DNA of 64,000 nucleotides from Syntrophaceae bacterium UBA1411 (GTDB taxonomy: Bacteria; Desulfobacterota; Syntrophia; Syntrophales; Smithellaceae). The DNA lies in contig DBPV01000004.1 in the NCBI GenBank assembly GCA_002304995.1, forward strand, positions 16,171 through 80,170. Reading direction: 5' to 3'. Position 1 is the stretch's first letter, and each line of letters starts with the position of its first letter. The position numbers and the translations under genes were made by a program. Shown piece by piece: positions 1 to 10,014 of this stretch. Under the pieces are notes generated by a model, which did no database searches, was not told the origin of the DNA, and saw nothing but the letters and a program-made list of their open reading frames with translations.

Positions 1-882
<882 letters not shown>

Positions 883-949
883 AAAATAGGTTAATGACAG
901 CGTCTCATTTTAAAATTAAAGCGCTTTGGCCAGTCAAGGAGTTTACAAC

Positions 950-2209
950 GTGGGATATACAATAACGGAAAAGATTTTAATGGCGCATACGGAGCTTAAG
1001 GACATCGCGCCCGGACAGCTCATCAACGCCCGGGTCGATATCGCGCTCGGCAACGACATCACCGCGCCCATCGCGATCCGCGAATTTCGCGCGGCCGGCG
1101 GGAAAGAGGTGTTCGACCGGGACCGGGTGGCGCTGGTTCTCGATCACTTTACGCCGAACAAGGACATCAATTCCGCCCAGCAGTGCAAAACCGTCCGCGA
1201 ATTCGCCTTCGAACACGGCATCACACATTTTTACGAAGGCGGCCAGGTGGGCGTCGAGCACGCGCTTTTGCCTGAAAAAGGCATCGTCCTGCCCGGCGAC
1301 CTGGTCATCGGCGCGGACAGCCACACCTGCACGTACGGCGCCCTGGGCGCCTTCGCCACGGGCGTGGGCAGCACGGATCTCGCGGCCGCCATGCTCACCG
1401 GCGAGCTGTGGTTCAAGGTGCCGCAGTCGATCAAGTTCGTCATTTACGGAAAGCTGCGAAAGTGGGTCTCCGGAAAGGACCTGATTCTGAACATCATCGG
1501 ACGCATCGGCGTGGACGGCGCCCTGTATCAGGCGATGGAATTCACCGGAGAAACGGTCGCGGCGCTTCCGATGGCGGATCGCCTGTCCATGGCCAACATG
1601 GCCATCGAGGCGGGCGCGAAAAACGGCATTTTCCCGCCCGACGCCGTCACCGGGGAATATGTCAGCCCCCGCGCCGGCAGGCCTTACACGCTTTACGCCT
1701 CCGATCCCGACGCCGTTTACGCCAGGACCATTGAAATCGACGCGGGAGCCCTTGAGCCGCAGGTGGCCTTCCCCCATCTGCCCTCCAACGTCCGGGGCGT
1801 GAGCGAGGCCGGCCACGTGAAGATCGACCAGTCGCTCATCGGCTCGTGCACCAACGGCCGGATCGAGGATTTGCGCATCGCCGCCGGAATTTTAAAAAAC
1901 CGTAAAGCCTCGCCCAGCGTCCGCCTGATCGTCGTTCCGGCAACGCCGCTCATTTACCGGCAGGCGATGCACGAAGGGCTGCTCGACATTTTCATGGACG
2001 CCAACGCGGTCATCTCGCCGCCCTCCTGCGGCGCGTGCCTGGGCGGCCATCTGGGCATTCTGGCCGACGGCGAAACGTCCATCGCCACGACCAACCGCAA
2101 TTTTGTGGGACGCATGGGGCATCCCAACAGTGAAGTGTATCTGGCCAGCCCCGCCGTGGCCGCGGCATCCGCCGTTTTGGGCCGGATTGCGTCTCCGGAA
2201 GAATTATAA
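950..2209 (+). CDS. leuC: 3-isopropylmalate dehydratase large subunit
   Basis: Isomerises 2-isopropylmalate to 3-isopropylmalate together with LeuD, using a [4Fe-4S] cluster. The three cluster cysteines are visible at about residues 300 (SCTNG), 360 and 363 (SCGAC). At ~420 residues it is the short LeuC type found in many anaerobes and archaea. The start is taken as GTG 950, because AAGGAG at 936-941 sits 8 bases upstream and the protein then begins [10 protein letters not shown], the usual family start. An in-frame TTG at 926 lies before that ribosome site and is rejected. Lies 67 bases after leuA and 20 before leuD. Confidence 0.94.
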   Translation: MGYTITEKILMAHTELKDIAPGQLINARVDIALGNDITAPIAIREFRAAGGKEVFDRDRVALVLDHFTPNKDINSAQQCKTVREFAFEHGITHFYEGGQVGVEHALLPEKGIVLPGDLVIGADSHTCTYGALGAFATGVGSTDLAAAMLTGELWFKVPQSIKFVIYGKLRKWVSGKDLILNIIGRIGVDGALYQAMEFTGETVAALPMADRLSMANMAIEAGAKNGIFPPDAVTGEYVSPRAGRPYTLYASDPDAVYARTIEIDAGALEPQVAFPHLPSNVRGVSEAGHVKIDQSLIGSCTNGRIEDLRIAAGILKNRKASPSVRLIVVPATPLIYRQAMHEGLLDIFMDANAVISPPSCGACLGGHLGILADGETSIATTNRNFVGRMGHPNSEVYLASPAVAAASAVLGRIASPEEL

Positions 2210-2229
2210 AAGAAAGAGGAATATCATCC

Positions 2230-2721
2230 ATGATTTTTAAAGGAAACGTCTGGAAGTTCGGCGACAACATCGATACCGACGCCATCATTCCCGCGCGCTA
2301 TCTGAACACGTCCGATCCCGCCCAGCTGGCCCGCCACTGCATGGAAGACGCGGACCCGGACTTCGTCAACAGGATGAAGCCCGGCGACATCATCGTCGGC
2401 GGCGAGAATTTCGGCTGCGGCTCGTCGCGCGAGCATGCGCCGATCGCCATCAAGGCCGCCGGCATCTCCTGCGTCGTGGCCAAAAGCTTCGCGCGCATTT
2501 TTTACCGCAACGCCTTCAACATGGGTCTGCCGATCTTCGAATCCGCCGCGCTTGCCGACGCGATCGCCGACGGCAAGGAAATCGCCATCGACAGCGCCGG
2601 GGGAACCATCACGGTTTCCGGCTCCGGCCGGACCTTCACCATTAGCCCCATCCCCCCCTTTATGGAACAGCTCATCGCCGACGGGGGGCTGATGCGGCAT
2701 ATCGCCAAAACCAGAAAATGA
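2230..2721 (+). CDS. leuD: 3-isopropylmalate dehydratase small subunit
   Basis: Swivel-domain partner of LeuC; together they form the aconitase-type isomerase. At 163 residues it matches the short LeuD that pairs with the ~420-residue LeuC. Visible marks are the N-terminal [15 protein letters not shown] segment and [10 protein letters not shown] near residue 65, the substrate-binding loop. Ribosome site AAAGAGG lies just upstream, in the 20-base gap after leuC. leuB begins 7 bases after its stop, so the three are tightly coupled. Confidence 0.94.
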   Translation: MIFKGNVWKFGDNIDTDAIIPARYLNTSDPAQLARHCMEDADPDFVNRMKPGDIIVGGENFGCGSSREHAPIAIKAAGISCVVAKSFARIFYRNAFNMGLPIFESAALADAIADGKEIAIDSAGGTITVSGSGRTFTISPIPPFMEQLIADGGLMRHIAKTRK

Positions 2722-2728
2722 GGAATCC

Positions 2729-3823
2729 ATGACTGCCAAATATTATCGCATAGCCGTTTTTGCCGGCGACGGCATCGGCCCGGAAATTATGAAGGAAGCC
2801 CTGAAGGTTTTAAAGATCGTCGCCGATCGCTCTGCCGTCGAGCTGCAGCTGACCCACGGGCTTCTCGGCGGCAGCGCCTACGACGCCTGCGGCACGCCCT
2901 TTCCCGAGGAAAGCCTGAATCTCGCCCTGGAAAGCGACGCGGTTCTGCTGGGCGCCGTGGGCGGACCGAAATGGGAGGGTCTCGACTACAGCGTCCGCCC
3001 CGAACGGGCGCTTCTGGGCCTGCGCGAAAAACTGGGCCTCTTTGCCAACCTGCGGCCGGTGGTCGTTTTCGATGAGCTGGTGGATGCGTCCCCGCTCAAA
3101 CCGGAGCTGGTGAAAGGCATCGATATTCTTATTCTGCGGGAGCTGACCGGCGACGTCTATTTCGGCCGGCCCCGCGGCGTGACCCGCGACGCGGAAGGAA
3201 AACGCACCGGCGTCAACACGATGATTTACACGGAAGAGGAAATCCGCCGCATCGCGGGGCGGGCCTTTGAACTCGCCCGCGGCCGCAGGAAAAAACTGCT
3301 GTCGGTGGACAAGGCCAACGTTCTGGAAACCACCGAACTGTGGCGCAACGTGGTTACGGAAACCGGCCGCGACTATCCCGACGTGGCGCTCGGCCACATG
3401 TACGTGGACAACTGCGCCATGCAGCTCGTGCGCCATCCGGCGCAGTTCGACGTCATCGTGACCACCAACCTGTTCGGTGACATCCTGAGCGACGAGGCGG
3501 CCATGCTCACCGGCTCGATCGGCATGCTCCCCTCCGCCTCGCTGGGCGCGGGCCGGGCGCTCTACGAGCCGATTCACGGTTCGGCGCCGGACATCGCGGG
3601 AAAAAACATCGCCAATCCCCTCGCCACGATTTTATCGGTCGCCATGATGCTGCGGCATTCGCTGGACCTGCCCGACGCGGCAGCCGCCGTGGAAAAAGCG
3701 GTCGCGGACGTTTTGAAGGACGGCTGGCGCACCCAGGATATTCATTCGCCGGGCAGCCGGCTTGTCGGCACGGCGGAAATGGGCGACGCCGTTTTGAAAA
3801 AACTCGCCGGGCCGGGCCGCTGA
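2729..3823 (+). CDS. leuB: 3-isopropylmalate dehydrogenase
   Basis: NAD-dependent oxidative decarboxylation of 3-isopropylmalate to 2-oxoisocaproate, the third leucine-specific step. 364 residues, full length for the family. Seen: N-terminal GDGIGPEI, the ELTGDVYFG segment near residue 135, the [13 protein letters not shown] motif near 195, and the NAD-binding [14 protein letters not shown] near 285. It starts at ATG with GAGGAATCC just upstream. It closes the biosynthetic part of the leu operon; the following response regulator starts 25 bases later and may be co-transcribed. Confidence 0.95.
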   Translation: MTAKYYRIAVFAGDGIGPEIMKEALKVLKIVADRSAVELQLTHGLLGGSAYDACGTPFPEESLNLALESDAVLLGAVGGPKWEGLDYSVRPERALLGLREKLGLFANLRPVVVFDELVDASPLKPELVKGIDILILRELTGDVYFGRPRGVTRDAEGKRTGVNTMIYTEEEIRRIAGRAFELARGRRKKLLSVDKANVLETTELWRNVVTETGRDYPDVALGHMYVDNCAMQLVRHPAQFDVIVTTNLFGDILSDEAAMLTGSIGMLPSASLGAGRALYEPIHGSAPDIAGKNIANPLATILSVAMMLRHSLDLPDAAAAVEKAVADVLKDGWRTQDIHSPGSRLVGTAEMGDAVLKKLAGPGR

Positions 3824-3848
3824 AGAAAAACGCAAAGGAGTCGGAGCT

Positions 3849-4250
3849 GTGAAAGGAAAAATTCTCGTCGTGGATGATGAAGCATCGGTGCGCGATTTGT
3901 TTTCCAACGTTTTCGCCGATGAGGATTACGACGTCATCGCCGCCGAAGACGGCAAATCGGCGCTGGAAATCCTCAAGCAGGAAGACATCGACGTCATTTT
4001 TCTCGACCTCAAGCTCTTCGGCATGAACGGCATCGACCTGTGCCGCCAGATCCGCGAAAGCAAGCCCGTCTCCATGATTTTCGCGATCACCGGCTGGGCG
4101 CCTCTGTTTGAAATCGAGGAATGCCGCGAAGCAGGCTTCGACGATTATTTCGAAAAGCCGCTCGACATGGACATCCTGCTCGACGTCGTGGAGGATGCGT
4201 TTAAAAAACTGGACCGGTGGAAGAGGCGCTACAGCAATCTTTCCAGGTAA
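3849..4250 (+). CDS. Single-domain response regulator (receiver only)
   Basis: A lone CheY-like receiver of 133 residues with no output domain. Acidic pair D9-D10, phospho-acceptor D53 (FLDLK), T81 and K103 (EKP) are all in place, so phosphotransfer should work. It starts at GTG 3849, with AGGAG at 3836-3840. It sits 25 bases after leuB and 28 bases before the MetH-activation-like gene. No kinase is adjacent; the nearest histidine kinase in the window is at 26 kb. Partner and output are unknown; signalling through protein interaction is the usual role of such proteins. Confidence 0.9.
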   Translation: MKGKILVVDDEASVRDLFSNVFADEDYDVIAAEDGKSALEILKQEDIDVIFLDLKLFGMNGIDLCRQIRESKPVSMIFAITGWAPLFEIEECREAGFDDYFEKPLDMDILLDVVEDAFKKLDRWKRRYSNLSR

Positions 4251-4278
4251 CCGCGCCGACAAACGGGGCCGTCCTGCC

Positions 4279-4899
4279 ATGCAAACTGCCGTCACTTTTC
4301 TGGACAAGATAACGATTGCCGAGCCCGTCCCCCAAATCTATTCCCGTCTCGGCTTCCGGAAAAAAAGCACAGAAATCTCTTCCGCGCGCCGGAACGAAAC
4401 GGACCGGTACATCGGCGAAGCGGCGGCGCTCATCCACCTTGCGGGAGCGTATCGCCCCTTTTCCATCCTGCAAAACGACGGCCGGATCATTACGCTCGCG
4501 GGCGGTGTGTCTTTTTCCAGCGGAAAGCTTGCCGCCTTTGTGGGCCGGTGCCGCACGGCGCTCTTTCTGGGCGCGACGGCGGGGTCCGCCATCATGGACG
4601 CGATCCGGGAAAAAACCGCGCAGGGCGACATGACGCGCGCCGTGGTTTACGACGCGACCGCGAGCGAAATGGCCGACGCCGCCCTGGACTGGATCATGAC
4701 CTACGTCAACCGCCAGCTGCTCCGGGAAAGCCGCCGGCTTCTGCCCCGGCGCTTTTCGGCCGGCTACGCGGACTTCGCCCTGGAAAACCAGAAGATTCTC
4801 CACGAACAGCTGCAGATGGAACGGCTGGGCGTGTCGCTGACTCCCCGCTTTCTTCTGGTGCCGGAAAAATCCGTCACGGCCGTCGGCGCCATTCCCTAA
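4279..4899 (+). CDS. Vitamin B12-dependent methionine synthase activation-domain protein
   Basis: A 206-residue stand-alone homologue of the C-terminal activation domain of MetH, which binds S-adenosylmethionine to help re-methylate oxidised cobalamin. Seen: the YDATASEMADAALDWI helix near residue 125, then RFSAGYADFALENQ and the GVSLTPRFLLVPEKSV tail typical of the domain. No catalytic MetH modules are nearby, so it probably acts in trans on a shortened methionine synthase, as in other anaerobes; this is inference. The start is ATG 4279. The frame is open further upstream but overlaps the regulator gene. Confidence 0.82.
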   Translation: MQTAVTFLDKITIAEPVPQIYSRLGFRKKSTEISSARRNETDRYIGEAAALIHLAGAYRPFSILQNDGRIITLAGGVSFSSGKLAAFVGRCRTALFLGATAGSAIMDAIREKTAQGDMTRAVVYDATASEMADAALDWIMTYVNRQLLRESRRLLPRRFSAGYADFALENQKILHEQLQMERLGVSLTPRFLLVPEKSVTAVGAIP

Positions 4900-4940
4900 A
4901 AAAAGCAGCGTCCGCCCGCCGCGGTGGCGGGGCCGGACGC
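4898..4940 (-). terminator. Intrinsic terminator of the acyl-CoA ligase gene
   Basis: GC-rich inverted repeat (arms 4908-4920 and 4926-4940, one small bulge), followed on the minus strand by seven Us (4904-4898). It sits at the 3' end of the leftward ligase gene, in the convergent gap with the MetH-activation gene. Confidence 0.8.
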
Positions 4941-4966
4941 CGCTTGCGCTGCCGCAACGCGGGCCT

Positions 4967-6601
4967 TCAGGTTTTCGAACCCTTTTCTTCGCCGGAAAAC
5001 CGCTTTTTCAAATCCTGCTTCAAAATCTTCCCCGTCGGATTGCGCGGGAAGTCCGCCATGAACTCGACAAACTCGGGCAGTTTGTACTTGGCGAGTTTGT
5101 CGGCCAGGTAATCCCTGACTTCCTCGTCCGTCATCGTGCAGCCGTCCTGCAAAATGATGCAGGCGCGCACGCGCTCGCCCAGGGCCGGATCGGGAGCGCC
5201 CACCACCGCCGCCTCGGCGATCTTGGGATGCTGCTCCAGCGGAATCTCAATTTCGCGCGGATAGATGTTTTCGCCGCCCCGGTTGATCATCTCCTTCTTG
5301 CGGCCGGAAATATAGACGTAGCCCAGCTCATCCATGTGGCCCATGTCGCCGGTGTGCAGCCACCCGTCGCGCAGCGACTCCGCCGTGGCTTCGGGCTTGT
5401 TGAGATAGCCGATCATCACCGCGTCGCCCCGGACGCAGATCTCCCCCCGCTCGCCGTAGGGAAGGATGTTGTTGTCGTCGTCCATGATCTCCACTTCCAG
5501 TCCGGGATATGCCATGCCGATGGAACCGATATTTTCCGGAATGCCGGAGCAGGTAGTCGAAACGCCCGTGGCTTCGGTGAGCCCGTAACCGTCCACGACC
5601 TCGATGCCGAATTTCTCCTTGAAGCCGTGGATCAGCTCCACCGGCATGGGCGCGGCGCCGGTAAAGGCCATCCGCAGCTTCATCCGGCTGAAGTCGATCG
5701 ACGCCGGATCGATGGCGTTGTAGACGTAGAAAAACATCGCGGGCACGCCCTGAACGGTCGTCACGCCGTAGCGCAGAATCGCCGGCCAGAAATCCTTCGG
5801 CGAAAACGACTTGCGGATGCAGACGGAAAGCCCCTGGTAAATGATGGGATAGGTCCAGACGCACAGCGGATTGACATGAAACATGGGCAGAACGATCATG
5901 AACACGTCGCCGGGCTCGCTCCGGCCGAACATCGCGCTGCCCTTGCAGATGCACAGTTCGTTGCGGTGGGAAAGCAGAATCCCCTTGGGCATCCCGGTAG
6001 TCCCGGAGGAGTACATGAGCATCACCGGATCGTCCGCCGCCTGGGGCACGAGGCATTCGTCCGACGGAAAGGTCCGCAGAATCTCGGCCAGCGTCGTCTC
6101 GGCGATGTTTTCGGCATGCTGCACGTCCGTGACCACTTCCACCACGACCGGTTTGTGCGCCGAGAGCCGCAGGCCTTTGGCGAATTCTTCCATATACTCG
6201 CTGCCGACAAAGACCACCCGGGGCCGGGAGTCTTCCAGAACATAGGCGATTTCCGGACCCTTGAGCATGTAGTTTACCGCGCCGGTGACAAAGCCCAGCT
6301 TCTGCGCGCCAAACATCGTATAATAAATTTCCGGAGCGTTCAGAACCATCACGGAGACGATGTCGCCTTTTTTCACGCCTTTGCCTTTCAAGTAGTTCGC
6401 GACCGCGTTGGCGCGGTCATTGACCTGCGCGTAGGTGATCACGTCGTCGTAAAAATACACCAGCGGATCATCCGGCCGCTCGCGGACGCGCGTGAGAAAC
6501 ATTTCGGCGATGTTTTCAAAATCAAGTTGCCTGCCCGTCAGCATGGGCACCTCCGCGAGCGGAACATAGGTCCGCACATAACGTTTGCTTTTATCCACCA
6601 T
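4967..6601 (-). CDS. AMP-forming acyl-CoA synthetase (class I adenylate-forming)
   Basis: Activates a carboxylic acid to its CoA ester via an acyl-adenylate. 544 residues. Seen: the P-loop-like YSSGTTGMPKG near 185, GYGLTEATG near 330, the GWLHTGDMG hinge near 425, and the C-terminal PTGKILK whose Lys is the adenylation lysine. The start is ATG 6601, with AAGGAG 8 bases upstream. The frame runs further upstream but into the neighbouring gene. Substrate (medium/long-chain fatty or aromatic acid) cannot be told by eye. It fits syntrophic acid degradation, like the other acyl-CoA genes in the window. Confidence 0.9.
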   Translation of the reverse strand: MVDKSKRYVRTYVPLAEVPMLTGRQLDFENIAEMFLTRVRERPDDPLVYFYDDVITYAQVNDRANAVANYLKGKGVKKGDIVSVMVLNAPEIYYTMFGAQKLGFVTGAVNYMLKGPEIAYVLEDSRPRVVFVGSEYMEEFAKGLRLSAHKPVVVEVVTDVQHAENIAETTLAEILRTFPSDECLVPQAADDPVMLMYSSGTTGMPKGILLSHRNELCICKGSAMFGRSEPGDVFMIVLPMFHVNPLCVWTYPIIYQGLSVCIRKSFSPKDFWPAILRYGVTTVQGVPAMFFYVYNAIDPASIDFSRMKLRMAFTGAAPMPVELIHGFKEKFGIEVVDGYGLTEATGVSTTCSGIPENIGSIGMAYPGLEVEIMDDDNNILPYGERGEICVRGDAVMIGYLNKPEATAESLRDGWLHTGDMGHMDELGYVYISGRKKEMINRGGENIYPREIEIPLEQHPKIAEAAVVGAPDPALGERVRACIILQDGCTMTDEEVRDYLADKLAKYKLPEFVEFMADFPRNPTGKILKQDLKKRFSGEEKGSKT

Positions 6602-6662
6602 TATCTTCTCCTTGCGGTTTATTGCGACATCGGCGCAGCGCCGGATGCAGCCGGCTCCTGCC

Positions 6663-7916
6663 TTACGGTTTGGCAGCGGGGGAATCCTTTCCCCGGCGGG
6701 ACGCGTCTTTTTTCGACCGGCGCGCTTCAATTCTCTTTTTGTACTCGCTGATGAATTCCCTGGACGACAGATACTTGTCCGCGAAAGAAACGATATAGGA
6801 CTCCTTGTATTTCGGCGGCACGAGCGTCAGCGGCCACATGTGCTTGCGGATGATATCCTCTTCGATGTCGTTGAGCGAAAAGTATTTTCCGGCGTTGGCC
6901 ACGGCGATTTTCGGATGCTCCAGGCCGTGGAATTTTTCCCGGGGCAAATCCGGCGCGTCGTGATTGCGCCAGTCATAGAGAAAAAAGTCGTGCAGCAGCG
7001 CGCCCCGGGCCGTAGAGCGGTAGTCGAGCTTGAGAAACTTGCTGATCCGGTAGGACAGGTAAGCCACATCGTGGACGTGGGAGTATATGGACGAGTTGTG
7101 ATGGAAGTAGTCCTTGAGCTTCTGGAATTCCTCATGCGCGAGAATATCCCGCACGGTCTCGTAGTACTCCGCTTCGAAAGGCTTCCGGCCGTCGAGCTCC
7201 TGGAAGATTTTTTCCGAAACGGGCTTCAAAAACGAATCGATCTTGATCTTGATGCGCCGGTTGATGTGCGAGTTGACGTACTTGTTCAGATCGGGGAAGG
7301 CTTCCCGCAGACGCTGGAAGGATTTCAGGATATCCTCGATTTCAAGGCTGCTTAAGTTGAAGTACTCCTCGTAAAGGTAGGCGACGCCCTTGCGGAAGGC
7401 GGCCAGCGAAATCACGGAAAAGGTGTAGTCGATCCAGAAATAAACCATGAAAGCGATGGCGGCAATCTGCACCAGGCCCTCAGGCAGCAGGGCCACCCGC
7501 CGGAGGGCTTCGGGGTGGACAAACAGGACAAACCCCGTCGCCAGAAGCGTCCAGATCAGGGAAAACCGCAGGCAGACGTAGCCGTGGAGATTGAACCGCT
7601 TTTCCGAGTAGTCCCACAACTTCAGTTTGAAGATCTTTTCGGACAGATAGCCGACCGCATATTCCAGAACCGTGATCACCAGACCGAAAGCGACCAACCG
7701 AACCGCGACGGGCCAATCCTGCAAAGCATGACCGAGCACAATGACGAAAAACGCGCCGACGCCGTAAATGGGAATGAAGGGACCGAAGAGAAATCCTGCG
7801 TTGACGAATTTCCGCTGGGTCACCGAGCGGTAGATCACCTCCGCCACCCATCCGGCAAAGCAGTAAGCCGCAAACAAAACAATATAATAAAAGAAATTCA
7901 GATGCTGATCCAACAT
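6663..7916 (-). CDS. Membrane protein: CmpB-type N-terminus fused to an HD hydrolase domain
   Basis: 417 residues. The first ~170 are hydrophobic with about five membrane segments and the pattern of the putative ABC_trans_CmpB (DUF1113-like) family: AGWVAEVIYRS, FGPFIPIYGVGA and YAVGYLSEKIF. After a helical linker (~175-255) comes an HD phosphohydrolase-like domain with HVHDVAYLS, LLHDFFLYDW, GLEHP and HMWPL...SFADKY, the spaced His/Asp set of HD proteins. The C-terminus is a basic tail. Probably a membrane-tethered phosphohydrolase; the substrate is unknown. It lies 61 bases upstream of the ligase on the same strand, so co-transcription is likely. Confidence 0.75.
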   Translation of the reverse strand: MLDQHLNFFYYIVLFAAYCFAGWVAEVIYRSVTQRKFVNAGFLFGPFIPIYGVGAFFVIVLGHALQDWPVAVRLVAFGLVITVLEYAVGYLSEKIFKLKLWDYSEKRFNLHGYVCLRFSLIWTLLATGFVLFVHPEALRRVALLPEGLVQIAAIAFMVYFWIDYTFSVISLAAFRKGVAYLYEEYFNLSSLEIEDILKSFQRLREAFPDLNKYVNSHINRRIKIKIDSFLKPVSEKIFQELDGRKPFEAEYYETVRDILAHEEFQKLKDYFHHNSSIYSHVHDVAYLSYRISKFLKLDYRSTARGALLHDFFLYDWRNHDAPDLPREKFHGLEHPKIAVANAGKYFSLNDIEEDIIRKHMWPLTLVPPKYKESYIVSFADKYLSSREFISEYKKRIEARRSKKDASRRGKDSPAAKP

Positions 7917-8059
7917 AGGGTTTGCCTGCCTTTTGTGTCGCCCGAGACTACACGATTCCCCTCTTTTTGTGAAGAAATTTTGCAGTCATCTGTGGTATGA
8001 AATGAGCGGTTGGAATATCTCTGCCGGCGGCTTCGGCAAAAAAAGCGGGAAGGGACCTC

Positions 8060-8989
8060 ATGATCCAGGACTATTTCATCGCGGCGCTCAAGGGAATGGG
8101 CATGGGCGCGGCCAACGTCATTCCCGGCGTTTCCGGCGGCACGATCGCTTTGATCACGGGCATTTTTCAGCGGCTCATCGACGCCCTGAAATCATTCGAT
8201 CTTCAGGCGTTCAAGCTTTTTTTTACGGGCCGGTGGCGGGCCTTCGCCCGGCATACCGACTTCTTTTTTCTGCTGGCCGTTTTTCTGGGCGCGGCCGCAA
8301 GCATTCTGTCGCTGGCCCGCCTGTTCCGGTTTCTGTTCGACCATTACCCCGTCTTCATCTGGTCGTATTTTTTCGGACTTATCCTGGCCTCCGTCTTTTT
8401 CGTCGGAAAAACGATCGGACGCCGGACGCCGGCCGTGGCGGGGGTGTTTCTTCTGGGAACCGCCGTGGCCACCGCCGTTTCGCTCTTAAGCCCTGCGGCG
8501 CAAAACGATTCCTTCTGGTATCTGGCGGTTTGCGGCGTCGTGGCGATCTGCAGCATGATTCTGCCGGGCATCTCCGGTTCCTTCGTGCTGATCCTGATGG
8601 GTAATTATGAATTGATCGTCATCGACGCGATAAACGCGCTGGACCTGCGCATCCTGCTTCCCGTGGCCCTGGGCGCCGCCGTCGGACTGGTGGCCTTTTC
8701 CCATTTCCTGTCCTGGATTTTCCGCAAGTTCCGCGCCGAAACGATCGCCGCGCTGACCGGCTTCATTCTGGGCTCCCTTTTGACCCTCTGGCCCTGGAAG
8801 ACGGCCGTCTGGCGCCTGGACGCGGGCGGCGCCCCCGTTGTACGGGACGGCAAGAAACTGGTGGAAGGCTATTCCTATTTTCTGCCGCCGCTCGATGAAG
8901 CGTTTTGGTGGGCGCTGGCCGTCATGGCGGCGGGCGTCCTCACGATATGGGCGACGGAGAAGCTGGCCGTTCGCGACGATACTCCGTAG
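8060..8989 (+). CDS. DUF368 membrane protein (PopT-type undecaprenyl-phosphate translocase)
   Basis: 309 residues with 8-9 hydrophobic segments. The N-terminal GMGMGAANVIPGVSGGTIALITG and the repeat-like CSMILPGISGSFVLILMG near residue 165 are signatures of DUF368. Members of this family (PopT) have been assigned to recycling undecaprenyl phosphate across the inner membrane, supporting cell-wall and O-antigen synthesis. The start is ATG 8060 with a weak AGGGA site. Divergent from the CmpB-HD gene and followed 40 bases later by the DUF523 gene. Confidence 0.85.
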   Translation: MIQDYFIAALKGMGMGAANVIPGVSGGTIALITGIFQRLIDALKSFDLQAFKLFFTGRWRAFARHTDFFFLLAVFLGAAASILSLARLFRFLFDHYPVFIWSYFFGLILASVFFVGKTIGRRTPAVAGVFLLGTAVATAVSLLSPAAQNDSFWYLAVCGVVAICSMILPGISGSFVLILMGNYELIVIDAINALDLRILLPVALGAAVGLVAFSHFLSWIFRKFRAETIAALTGFILGSLLTLWPWKTAVWRLDAGGAPVVRDGKKLVEGYSYFLPPLDEAFWWALAVMAAGVLTIWATEKLAVRDDTP

Positions 8990-9029
8990 CACATTCACCG
9001 GCCGCACGCGGCCCTGACAAGGAGGCATC

Positions 9030-9977
9030 ATGGAAAAAATCAGGCTCGGCATCAGCACCTGTCTTCTGGGAGAAAACGTCCGTTATGACGGAGGGCACAA
9101 GCTCGACCGTTTCCTGCGCGACACGCTGGGGCGGTACGTGAACTACGTGCCTGTCTGTCCGGAGACCGAATGCGGAATGGGCATTCCCCGCGAAGCCATG
9201 CGGCTCGAAGGCAAACCGGACGCGCCCCGGCTCGTCACCCGCGCCAGCCGCATCGACAAAACGGACATGATGGTTTCCTGGGCGAAAAACCGCATCGCAA
9301 AACTCGCGTCCGAAGACCTCTGCGGCTTCATTTTCAAAAGCGACTCACCGTCGAGCGGCATGGAGCGGGTGAAGGTCTATGACGACCGCGGCATGCCCGC
9401 GCGAACCGGCGTGGGCATCTTTGCGCGGATGTTCATGGACGCCTTTCCGCTGATTCCGGTGGAAGAGGAAGGGCGGTTGCACGACCCCGAGCTTCGCGAA
9501 AATTTCATCGAAAGGATTTTTGCGCTCATGCGCTGGCGCGGCGTCCGCGGGGCCAGGTCCCCCCGGGGCGCGCTGGTGGACTTTCACACCCGGCACAAGC
9601 TGCTTATTCTGGCGCACGGCGCCAAACCCTATCAGGCCATGGGAAAGCTGGTCGCCGGACAAAAAGGCATCCCCGTGCGGGATCTGATGGCGCAATACGA
9701 GGCGCTGCTCATGGAAGCGCTGAAGCTGAAAACCACGCCGAAAAAGAATGTCAACGTGCTCATGCACATGATGGGCTACTTCAGGCAGCAGCTGACCGCC
9801 GACGAAAAACAGGAGCTTCTCGAAATCTTCGAGCGCTATGCCCGGGGCCTGGTTCCCCTCATTGTTCCCCTCACCTTGCTCGGCCACTATGTGCGCAAGT
9901 ACGATGAGCCTTATCTGAAGGGACAGGTGTACCTGAATCCGCACCCGCTGGAACTGCAGCTGCGCAACCACGTTTAG
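9030..9977 (+). CDS. DUF523-DUF1722 two-domain protein (TudS/YbgA-like)
   Basis: 315 residues. The N-terminal half is DUF523, the family of the 2-thiouracil desulfurase TudS, which uses a three-Cys [4Fe-4S] cluster. Cysteines at 11 (STCLLG), 43/48 (CPETECGMG) and 98 (DLCGF) are candidates for ligands. The C-terminal half (from ~165) is DUF1722, as in E. coli YbgA, with FHTRHKLLILAH and the YFRQQLTADEKQELLE segment. Likely role: desulfuration of a thio-metabolite or thiolated nucleobase; the substrate is unproven. Ribosome site AAGGAGG lies upstream of ATG 9030. Confidence 0.85.
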   Translation: MEKIRLGISTCLLGENVRYDGGHKLDRFLRDTLGRYVNYVPVCPETECGMGIPREAMRLEGKPDAPRLVTRASRIDKTDMMVSWAKNRIAKLASEDLCGFIFKSDSPSSGMERVKVYDDRGMPARTGVGIFARMFMDAFPLIPVEEEGRLHDPELRENFIERIFALMRWRGVRGARSPRGALVDFHTRHKLLILAHGAKPYQAMGKLVAGQKGIPVRDLMAQYEALLMEALKLKTTPKKNVNVLMHMMGYFRQQLTADEKQELLEIFERYARGLVPLIVPLTLLGHYVRKYDEPYLKGQVYLNPHPLELQLRNHV

Positions 9978-10014
9978 GGGCGGACCGCGCCGCCTTCCGG
10001 CCGGCCCGGAGGCG

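Noticed and set aside
5228..6751. A 507-codon plus-strand frame.
   Set aside because: Antisense to the acyl-CoA ligase, rich in His/Asp/Val as expected of a complement frame, with no motif.
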